Positions 28,763-34,647 of a DNA stretch of 64,000 nt are shown here, in pieces; the first letter of the stretch is position 1, and every line of letters starts with the position of its first letter. Location of the stretch: assembly GCA_963753815.1 (NCBI GenBank), contig CAVWDU010000003.1:434001-498000 (forward strand). The letters are read 5' to 3'. Source of the stretch: CAVWDU01 sp963753815 (GTDB taxonomy: Bacteria; Pseudomonadota; Gammaproteobacteria; Pseudomonadales; Halieaceae). The notes below the pieces were generated by a model. That model was not told the origin of the DNA and searched no databases. It worked only from the letters and a program-made list of their open reading frames with translations. A program made the position numbers and the translations under genes.

Positions 28763-29094
28763 GCGGATCGTTTTCGATGCTGCCCTGAACACAGCACCGC
28801 TCTCTCCAGACCGTGGGACCCTGTTTTTCAACGGAAAGCCTGCCTTGGTCCGCTGTCAAGACATGCCATGCTATTGATTAATATGCAGTTGCAGCGAGTG
28901 TGCAGGAGCTTACGCCGATCAGAAATGATGAAACGTTGCTTCGAGGCTTTCTCGCTATCTAGGGAGTGCCACACACTAAGAAACCAGCTGACTGTAATCG
29001 TTGAGGCTTTCCTATGGACCAATTCAGACGCCTGGAAGTAAACGGAATTCAGATCAACGGCCCCGTCCGACTATCAAGCTGTTAAAGCGCCCAA
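28763..29094. other. 332-bp gap between jetD and the toxin gene
   Basis: No gene is supported. Base composition falls noticeably from about 28840 onward, marking the edge of the AT-richer insert. An 18-base word ACCCTGTTTTTCAACGGA (28818-28835) recurs at 42465-42482. Near 29080, AAGCTGTTAAAGC has the look of an attC right-end box on the plus strand, but no partner box or stem is convincing. Confidence 0.4.
28818..28835. repeat. 18-bp word shared with 42465-42482
   Basis: ACCCTGTTTTTCAACGGA occurs identically at 28818-28835 and 42465-42482, both intergenic, each just after a gene end or before a gene start. The TTTTTCAAC core resembles the termini of the palindromic repeat family, so both may be decayed ends of related elements. 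With only two copies and no second terminus, this stays tentative. Confidence 0.5.
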
Positions 29095-29364
29095 TCAATG
29101 ATCGAGGTAATGCCCGCCGATTGCGAATGCATAAATATATTTTTCGTCGAACTTATATATGAGGCGATCCTTCTGTGAAATTCTTCTCGACCATAGCCCC
29201 GTTAGGTTGTGTTCCAGTTTTTCGGGCTTGCCGGTTCCAGTGCCAGGCTCCCCCCGCAGCATTTCCTTTAGCAGTTTGCATAAAGCCTTATGCATCCGAC
29301 TATCTTTCCTGCGCAATTCTTCATACGCGGCCCAGGTGTTGCCTTCAAAAACGAGTGATCTCAT
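29095..29364 (-). CDS. YoeB/Txe family toxin (mRNA interferase)
   Basis: About 89 residues from the ATG at 29364 (MRSLVFEGNTWAAYEELRRKD), the usual YoeB start; the open frame extends 21 codons further upstream but that lies inside the antitoxin gene. Family features are visible: W11, HKALCKLLKEMLRGEP, LWSRRISQKDRLIYKF with the catalytic Arg/Glu/His-type residues, and the terminal YAFAIGGHYLDH. YoeB is a ribosome-dependent endoribonuclease, held inactive by YefM. Overlaps the antitoxin by 20 bases and runs antiparallel to the neighbouring cassette genes. Confidence 0.92.
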   Translation of the reverse strand: MRSLVFEGNTWAAYEELRRKDSRMHKALCKLLKEMLRGEPGTGTGKPEKLEHNLTGLWSRRISQKDRLIYKFDEKYIYAFAIGGHYLDH

Positions 29365-29617
29365 CGACCTCAACCTGAGTAGGTCTGTATCCATTCCCCT
29401 GGCTGTGAGATTGCAGGGAGTCAGCAATTTGCTTCATCAAGCCCTCATTCTGAAGCACATACAGAGTTTCTTGCTCTCTGTCCCAGTCATCGGCACTTAC
29501 AACCACAAAGTCCTCACCAGACCGGCGAGTTACTTTAAGCGGCGCATGCTCGCTAACTATTTGTTCTACATAGGTTTTTAAGTTGTCTCTAAACTTGTTT
29601 ACGCTAACACTGTCCAT
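29345..29617 (-). CDS. YefM/Phd family antitoxin
   Basis: A 90-residue antitoxin from the ATG at 29617, supported by TGGAG six bases before it; an ATG at 29629 would add four residues. The N-terminal SVNKFRDNLKTYVEQIVSEHAPLKVTRR and DFVVVSADDW are the Phd/YefM DNA-binding fold; the C-terminal tail would wrap the toxin. It is translated first and overlaps yoeB by 20 bases. YefM-YoeB modules autoregulate through palindromes overlapping the promoter, and such a palindrome is present just upstream. Confidence 0.92.
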   Translation of the reverse strand: MDSVSVNKFRDNLKTYVEQIVSEHAPLKVTRRSGEDFVVVSADDWDREQETLYVLQNEGLMKQIADSLQSHSQGNGYRPTQVEVDEITRF

Positions 29618-29637
29618 GGGACACTCCATCATTAAAC

Positions 29638-29682
29638 GTACGGAATTACCGTACATAATGGCGGAGCGCATTAACAAGTCAA
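29638..29682 (-). promoter_or_regulatory. Promoter and operator of the YefM-YoeB module
   Basis: On the minus strand TTGACT (29677-29682) and CATTAT (29655-29660) are separated by 16 bases, a plausible sigma-70 promoter. Immediately downstream, GTACGG-AATTA-CCGTAC (29638-29654) is a perfect 6-bp inverted repeat overlapping the likely start point. E. coli YefM binds palindromes with a TGTACA-like core in the same place, so this is the expected autoregulatory operator. Notably the -35 lies inside an attC-like word (29669-29680). Confidence 0.75.
29669..29680 (+). repeat. Half attC-like word CATTAACAAGTC
   Basis: This 12-mer is repeated identically as the left end of the attC-like site at 29842. 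Here it is followed by AAGGCAGCAAGGGCGCTTCGC, without a matching right-hand box, so it may be the broken left half of a former attC. The stretch between the two copies (about 160 bases) contains no gene. Confidence 0.45.
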
Positions 29683-29762
29683 GGCAGCAAGGGCGCTTCG
29701 CACCAGGATCTTCCGATCTCAGTTCTGTTCGGAATATCCAGGTTGCTCTTCATAACCAAAAA

Positions 29763-29780
29763 ACGTTCCCGCGGGAACGT
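29763..29780. repeat. 18-bp perfect palindrome
   Basis: ACGTTCCCGCGGGAACGT reads identically on both strands. It lies in the gene-free stretch between the antitoxin promoter and the attC-like site. It could be a protein-binding site or the centre of a decayed cassette end; nothing in the sequence decides. Confidence 0.6.
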
Positions 29781-29841
29781 CGAGTATCAATTCCTTTCAG
29801 CGATGGCCCGGTCTTTGTGAAGCGAACTGATCATCGCGCTT

Positions 29842-29899
29842 CATTAACAAGTCGGGGTTGCGGACGGCCGGACGGCCGCGCCAACTTGAAGCGTTATGT
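29842..29899 (+). other. attC-like integron recombination site
   Basis: The 58-base stretch begins CATTAACAAGT and ends ACTTGAAGCGTTATGT. Outer boxes pair (AAC with GTT; AAGT with ACTT), the right arm carries the extra GAAGC spacer, and the inside folds as a strong hairpin (ACGGCCG/GACGGCCGC). That layout, imperfect outer boxes with an unpaired spacer on one arm, is how attC sites are built. The end ...AACTTGAAGCGTTA resembles the classic aadA attC right end. A gene starts 19 bases after it, as expected for a cassette. Confidence 0.6.
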
Positions 29900-29917
29900 G
29901 TCAGACGGACAGCGAGC

Positions 29918-30313
29918 ATGACCGAATATGAGGGCGCAGCACTCTTTTTAGAGTACCTGAATACCGGGATACAGCTCGTTTTGGCATATGTGAGCATTCT
30001 TTCGGCGTTTTTGGTCATGAGCTACTTTGCTGCAGACTAGCTACATCCCTGGCTGTTGTTGATAGTCCTGGTGCTATTTACTGTGGTTTGCCTATTGCTC
30101 ATTACGCAACTGAGTTTTGTCCGCAACGATTTAGGGCAGTTATATCAATATCTACTGTCCCAACAGGCCGCTGGAAACCTTGAACTTCCCTGGTTCGGCA
30201 CAAACCCCGTATGGGGAGTACGAGTTCTAACCGTTCTGCACATATCGGTAACAATTGGAGGCTACGTTGGCTGCCTTGCCTTTCTTTTCTATCAACGGGG
30301 CAAAGAGAGATAA
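29918..30313 (+). pseudogene. Small membrane protein gene interrupted by an in-frame amber codon
   Basis: From ATG at 29918, 40 codons run to TAG at 30038-30040; the same frame continues without another stop to 30313, for 131 residues if read through. Both parts are hydrophobic and look like one four-helix protein (LNTGIQLVLAYVSILSAFLV before the stop; LLLIVLVLFTVVCLLLITQL just after). The second part has no good start of its own. A single C-to-T or G-to-A type change (CAG/TGG to TAG) would explain the break. Base composition is AT-rich relative to the chromosome. No known family recognised. Confidence 0.6.
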
Positions 30314-30332
30314 AAAGAGAGATAATAGAGTG

Positions 30333-30380
30333 GTGAACTACGCGCCTCCGTCGCAGGCCGCCGGTTACACGGCGTTACAC
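30333..30380 (+). other. Weak attC-like site
   Basis: After the stop at 30313, GTGAAC (30333-30338) and GTTACAC (30364-30370, repeated 30374-30380) could be the outer boxes, with an inner stem GCG-CCT/AGG-C-CGC carrying one unpaired base. The next small gene begins 30 bases after the second GTTACAC. Pairing is less convincing than at 29842. Confidence 0.3.
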
Positions 30381-30410
30381 GTCGCCAGGAATCATGCAGT
30401 GACTCATGAA

Positions 30411-30674
30411 ATGCTCATTGGAATTGCTGTCGCCGTCGTCGTGGCAGTACTACTCGGAGTGAAGAGCCTCGCTCATAGAGTCCTGACGTTCAAAATGGAT
30501 GAGAGCTCTATTGTGAACTTCATAACTGAATCAAGTGAGGGTAATGAATTTCGCAGCACGGAAGCAATATCGGCCGGAACGGATATCGACGTCAGTCGCG
30601 TGGCTTTTGTATGCTCTAAAAGCAATATCATAAAGAGAAACCCAAATGAGAATGAGTCTTGGTGCGTAATGTAG
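30411..30674 (+). CDS. Small membrane-anchored orphan protein, cassette type
   Basis: An 87-residue protein from ATG at 30411: an N-terminal membrane helix (MLIGIAVAVVVAVLLGVKSLA) followed by a short soluble domain, FKMDESSIVNFITES, RSTEAISAGTDIDVSRVAFVCSKSNIIKRN and a final ESWCVM. The order of helices and the TEAIS..T.I...RV..VC..S..IKR pattern resemble a small winged-helix or HTH unit. I recall similar orphan proteins in integron cassette arrays, but no function is known. It lies between two attC-like sites and is AT-rich. Confidence 0.7.
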   Translation: MLIGIAVAVVVAVLLGVKSLAHRVLTFKMDESSIVNFITESSEGNEFRSTEAISAGTDIDVSRVAFVCSKSNIIKRNPNENESWCVM

Positions 30675-30687
30675 GTGAGACTGGCAA

Positions 30688-30771
30688 GCCCTAACCAGCG
30701 CCAATGCCGCTGTGCCTTTTTTGTCCCGGCTTCGCCTTCAGCACACAGCCTCAAATGTCGGATGCGTTAGA
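30688..30771 (+). other. Candidate long attC site overlapping the arginase-family gene start
   Basis: GCCCTAACCAGCGCC starts the stretch and GATGCGTTAGAA ends it. The 5' arm CTAAC-CAGCGCCAATGCCGCTGTG and the 3' arm CACAGC...TGCGTTAG pair in blocks (GCTGTG/CACAGC, then CA/TG, CG, CTAAC/GTTAG) with unpaired bases, around a central GGCTTCGCC loop. This is the imperfect-hairpin style of longer attC sites. The right end overlaps the first codons of the following gene, which is unusual and lowers confidence. Confidence 0.45.
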
Positions 30772-31627
30772 ATTGCTCAACAACAGATTGGCAACCGGTA
30801 GTAGCTGGAATATGAATGGAGAACATGTTGGTGAAGCAAGTGTTATTGTCATCGGTATCCCGCTCGACCACAATTCTTCCTATCTCAAAGGCGCTGCATC
30901 AGCGCCTGGAGCCATCAGGGAGGCCCTGTATTGCGACTCGTCCAACTTGTGGACCGAAGATCTGGTTGATCTGGGGGCTTTGTCCACATGGCAAATCAGA
31001 GACGACATACCGTTTGAGGATGAAGCGACTGCGTTTGACCAGATCGAAAACGAAGTTGAAGCCCTGTTGGAAAACGGCTCAAAGGTCATCTCACTAGGCG
31101 GTGACCATTCCATTACCTACCCCATTCTGCGAGCGTTCGCAAAGTCATACAAAGCACTGAATATTCTTCATTTGGACGCACACCCCGACCTTTATGATGA
31201 ACTGTCCGGCAACCGACATTCACATGCCTGCCCCTTTGCTCGCATCATGGAAGCCGAACTGGCGGTCCGGTTGGTCCAGGTTGGCATTCGAACAATGAAC
31301 GGTCATCAGAAAGAGCAAGCTGATAAGTTTGGCGTAGACGTCATTGATATGCAGGCTGTTTCAACGGCCAAAGACCTGGAGTTTGATGGCCCGGTGTATC
31401 TGTCCATCGACCTGGATTGCCTTGATCCCGCCTATGCACCGGGTGTTTCTCACCATGAACCAGGAGGTATGAGTACCCGGGAAGTACTCGAGGTCATTCA
31501 CAGTTTCAAAGGGGAGCTGGTGGGTGCGGATATCGTAGAGCTTAACCCTGAGCGGGACATCAACGGCGTGACCGCCAGGGTGGCCGCGAAGCTGTTGAAG
31601 GAAGTGTCCGGCAGGATGTACGGATAA
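30755..31627 (+). CDS. Agmatinase/arginase-family ureohydrolase
   Basis: A 290-residue ureohydrolase. Manganese-site motifs are complete: GGDHS at residues 115-119, DAHPD at 141-145 (Asp141, His143, Asp145) and SIDLDCLDPA at 217-226 (Asp219, Asp221). The family hydrolyses arginine, agmatine, guanidinobutyrate or formiminoglutamate to urea or formamide products; which one cannot be told. Start is uncertain because ATG 30755 lies in the attC-like site; the longer frame from 30704 is unlikely. GC content is lower than flanking chromosomal genes and fits the AT-rich insert, so it may be cassette cargo. Confidence 0.9.
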   Translation: MSDALELLNNRLATGSSWNMNGEHVGEASVIVIGIPLDHNSSYLKGAASAPGAIREALYCDSSNLWTEDLVDLGALSTWQIRDDIPFEDEATAFDQIENEVEALLENGSKVISLGGDHSITYPILRAFAKSYKALNILHLDAHPDLYDELSGNRHSHACPFARIMEAELAVRLVQVGIRTMNGHQKEQADKFGVDVIDMQAVSTAKDLEFDGPVYLSIDLDCLDPAYAPGVSHHEPGGMSTREVLEVIHSFKGELVGADIVELNPERDINGVTARVAAKLLKEVSGRMYG

Positions 31628-31698
31628 ATTCCCGGACCACAGGGACGCACATTCAGCGCGCCACGAGCGCGAACTGCCCGGAGCCTGAATACAGGCCG

Positions 31699-33033
31699 TC
31701 ACTCCGCTGCCGTGACCTTCCGGCCCGCCTGAAGGTGTGGGTGCTGGCGCAGGAAGTTCCAAACAAAAACCAGCATCAACAGTCCCAGCAGGCCCGCTGC
31801 AATGAAGTGCAGCTGGTAGCCGAGCTGGCTGGCCAGCCAGCCCGATGTCGCCCCGACCAGCCCGCCGAGAATAACCTGCAGGCACGCCTGCAGGCTGTAG
31901 TCCGCACCCTCGTGATTGGTACGGCATTGCTCCATCATCAACGCAAACAAAGCCACCGTGGACATGCCGTCCGCCGCCTGCTCGAACAGCGACAGACCGT
32001 AGACCCAGGGCAACTCGGTACGACCCGCCGCTATCAGCGCGAAACCGGCGATTCCCAGCGCCTGCAGCAGGCCGAACAGCGGCAATGTCACTCGCGGCCC
32101 CAGCCGGTAATAGAGCATCCCGCCCACCACGGCGGCAATCATACCGGTAATCGAGGACACCAGGGTCAACGTGCCGATCGCCGTCAGTGAATAGCCAGCA
32201 TCCACCAGCATGGGCTTGACCATGGACGAACCGATGGAGTCGGCCAGCTTGTAGCTGACCAGCACCAGCAGCCAGCTGACGATGCCGGGCTGGGCAAAAA
32301 AGCCGCGATTGTTGCGCCAGAGAAAACCGAGCCCGCCGCCGTGCTCCTCTGCGCCTGCCTGTTCCGGCTCCGCCGGTTCATTGCTGTCGGGAGGCTCTCG
32401 AAACACCAGTATGGGCAGGGTAAGCAGCGCCAGCATTGCCGCCAGGGTCAGGAAGCTCACCGACCAGCCAAACCGGTCCAGCGCCATCAACAGCAGGCTG
32501 CCGCCGATGATCAGGCCCAGCTTGTAACCCGATACCTGGATGCTGTTGCCCAGGCCGCGCCAGCGACTGGGGAGCAGCTTTACCGCCAGGCCGTCGGTTG
32601 CGATGTCCTGGGTGGCCGAGCTGAAATTGAGTAACAGCAGCAGGGCGAAGAACAGGAACAGGTAATGATCGAATATGCGCGCCGGGTCGATCTGGCTGAG
32701 CGTAACCAGCAGTGCGATCACCAGGCCCTGCATCGGCAGAATCCAGCTACGGTGAGGCCCCGTGCCGGAAAAGTGGTAGCGATCGACCCAGGGCGCCCAG
32801 ACAAACTTGAGCATCCACGGCAGGGCCAGCAGCTTCAGGTAGCCGATGAACTCAAGCGGTACATCGTGCTCACGCAATAGCGCCGGCAGCGCGTGCGCGA
32901 GCAGGCCCGAGGGCAGGCCCTGGGAAAAGTACAGGCTGGTGAGCAGCACCACGGTGAAGGCTGGGAGCCGCTCGTCCGTCGAGCCGGGGTGCTGTCCAGG
33001 GGTAGCCGCCGATGCGCTGGATTGATTCGCCAT
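31699..33033 (-). CDS. AmpG-like MFS transporter
   Basis: A 444-residue, 12-helix transporter. The start LYFSQGLPSGLLAHALPALLRE, FVWAPWVDRYH, and SSATQDIATDGLAVKLL are typical of the AmpG / acetyl-CoA transporter (PAT) branch of the MFS. AmpG imports anhydro-muropeptides for cell-wall recycling; homologues of this length with other substrates exist. I chose ATG 33033; the open frame upstream runs to 33330 but overlaps the divergent gene. It lies between the AT-rich insert and a divergent aminotransferase-fold gene. Confidence 0.88.
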   Translation of the reverse strand: MANQSSASAATPGQHPGSTDERLPAFTVVLLTSLYFSQGLPSGLLAHALPALLREHDVPLEFIGYLKLLALPWMLKFVWAPWVDRYHFSGTGPHRSWILPMQGLVIALLVTLSQIDPARIFDHYLFLFFALLLLLNFSSATQDIATDGLAVKLLPSRWRGLGNSIQVSGYKLGLIIGGSLLLMALDRFGWSVSFLTLAAMLALLTLPILVFREPPDSNEPAEPEQAGAEEHGGGLGFLWRNNRGFFAQPGIVSWLLVLVSYKLADSIGSSMVKPMLVDAGYSLTAIGTLTLVSSITGMIAAVVGGMLYYRLGPRVTLPLFGLLQALGIAGFALIAAGRTELPWVYGLSLFEQAADGMSTVALFALMMEQCRTNHEGADYSLQACLQVILGGLVGATSGWLASQLGYQLHFIAAGLLGLLMLVFVWNFLRQHPHLQAGRKVTAAE

Positions 33034-33150
33034 TGCGGCATGATTACCTCTCCCGACGCGCCCGTCCAGTAAAGCCCGCGGGTGGAGTTGCAAGCGGCTC
33101 CCGAGCGTGCTCCCATGGGTGGCAATGAAGAACCGCACGGAGCTCGATGT

Positions 33151-34290
33151 ATGGATGCCGATCTCGACACTATCCGCAGCCGGATTCCGATCCTGACGGA
33201 AAAGGCTTATTTCAACAGCTGTTCCTACGGGCCGCTCTCGCTGGAGGTCAAGGCAGCAATCGGGCAATACCTCGATATCCGCATGCAGCAGGGCGCGCGC
33301 TGGGACATCTATTGTGACAAGCTCGAGCACGTGCGTGCCCAGCTGGCTGACCTCTTGTGCGCGCCGGCAGATGACATCTCCGTCTCCACGTCTGTCAGCG
33401 AGTCACTCAACAGCCTGATGAGCGCGCTACGATTCGACGGTCCCCGGCGAGAGATCGTGGTGACCGATTTCGACTTCCCCACCACCTCGCAGATCATGCT
33501 GGCGCAGGAGGCCCGGGGCGCCCACACCGTGCGTGCGCGCGCCGACAGCGACGGCACCGCGATCCCGCTGTCGGAGTTCGAACGCCTGATCTGTGATCGC
33601 ACCCTGCTGGTCGCCATACCGCTGGTGTGTTACCGCAACGGCGTCTGGCTGGATATCGAGCCCATCGTGAAACTGGCGCGGGAAAATGGCGCCATGGTGC
33701 TGCTGGACGCCTACCAGGGCATCGGCACCCGCCCCTTCGACACCGAGAGCTCGGGAGTGGATTTCCTGGTCGGCGGCTGCGCCAAGTACCTGCTCGGGGC
33801 CAGCGGTGTCGGCTTCATGTACGTCAGGAACAGCCAGGAAAATGGCCTGCAGCCCACGGCGACCGGTTGGTTCGCACAGACCGAACCCCATGCCATGGAC
33901 ATCTACCATCACCGGCCCCACGCCACCGCCAGGCGCTTCGAATCGGGCACACCCAACGCCTGCGGCTTGTTCGCGGCTGCAGCCGGATTGCAAATGTTGC
34001 TGGATACAGGGTTGGACCGGGTGGAAAAACAGATCGGCGCCGTGACCACAGACATAAAGCGGGCCGTGGACGAGCATGGCTGGCAACTCGTCACGCCCCG
34101 CGAGCGCCACGGCGCCATGCTGGCCATCCGCAGCAAAGACGCGCCCGAACTCGTCAGGCGGCTGTCCGGGCACGACGTGGTGCTGACCGAACGCGACAAC
34201 AATATCCGCGTCGCCCCGCATTTCTTCAACACCGGCGAGGACGTTACGCGCTTGGTGACCGCCCTGCAGCAGGAATCGGAGCTATTGTAA
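33151..34290 (+). CDS. PLP-dependent class V aminotransferase-fold enzyme
   Basis: A 379-residue protein from ATG 33151, eight bases after GGAG; the frame opens 69 bases earlier but without a ribosome site. The PLP lysine is Lys212 in VGGCAKYLLGASG, with the PLP-phosphate and Asp motif LLDAYQGIG just before it. The family includes cysteine desulfurases, kynureninases and isopenicillin-N-epimerase-like enzymes; the absence of a desulfurase Cys loop favours the latter group. Substrate unknown. Divergent from the AmpG-like gene, sharing a 117-base intergenic region. Confidence 0.85.
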   Translation: MDADLDTIRSRIPILTEKAYFNSCSYGPLSLEVKAAIGQYLDIRMQQGARWDIYCDKLEHVRAQLADLLCAPADDISVSTSVSESLNSLMSALRFDGPRREIVVTDFDFPTTSQIMLAQEARGAHTVRARADSDGTAIPLSEFERLICDRTLLVAIPLVCYRNGVWLDIEPIVKLARENGAMVLLDAYQGIGTRPFDTESSGVDFLVGGCAKYLLGASGVGFMYVRNSQENGLQPTATGWFAQTEPHAMDIYHHRPHATARRFESGTPNACGLFAAAAGLQMLLDTGLDRVEKQIGAVTTDIKRAVDEHGWQLVTPRERHGAMLAIRSKDAPELVRRLSGHDVVLTERDNNIRVAPHFFNTGEDVTRLVTALQQESELL

Positions 34291-34647
34291 AAAAGGTGCT
34301 GTGAAACCGGTCGCCGTGAAACCGGTCGCCGTGCAATTTTACAAACGCAAGCGGAGGCGCCAGCAGCGGCCTTTTGACGCGCCCCTCCACACGGACGGTG
34401 GCCGCGCTCACGGGCGTGTCACCGCTCCAGGAAAGCAGCGGATTCCACGACATTTACACACATTATTCTCGCAAATCATGCTGGATTTTCTTCTAATACT
34501 TCATGGCAGCGCACTGCCGTGACAACAGTGGGCGCAGCGGGATACCGCAGCGCCGGCAAACGCTTTACACTTCGGTGATGCCCGCCGCGAGGGGCGCACC
34601 GGCACCCGCGACGATCCAGCCAACGGATGAGAAGGGGACTTTCCCGG
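34291..34647. promoter_or_regulatory. 357-bp gap with a 15-bp tandem repeat
   Basis: Two perfect adjacent copies of GTGAAACCGGTCGCC occupy 34301-34330, directly after the aminotransferase gene. No gene is convincing. Around 34460-34510 the sequence becomes AT-rich (TTCTAATACT) and could hold the oxidoreductase promoter. A low-complexity frame from 34301 exists but has no family resemblance. Confidence 0.4.

Noticed and set aside
29060..29094. A further attC right-end (AAGCTGTTAAAGC) after the toxin gene
   Set aside because: No partner box or stem within 150 bases on the expected side; one GTTAAAG-like word alone is not evidence.
33034..33330. N-terminal extension of the AmpG-like transporter
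   Set aside because: The extra 99 residues lack homology and overlap the divergent aminotransferase gene and its start region.
34301..34522. A frame beginning in the tandem repeat after the aminotransferase gene
   Set aside because: Low-complexity start from the 15-bp repeat, no ribosome site, no family resemblance.
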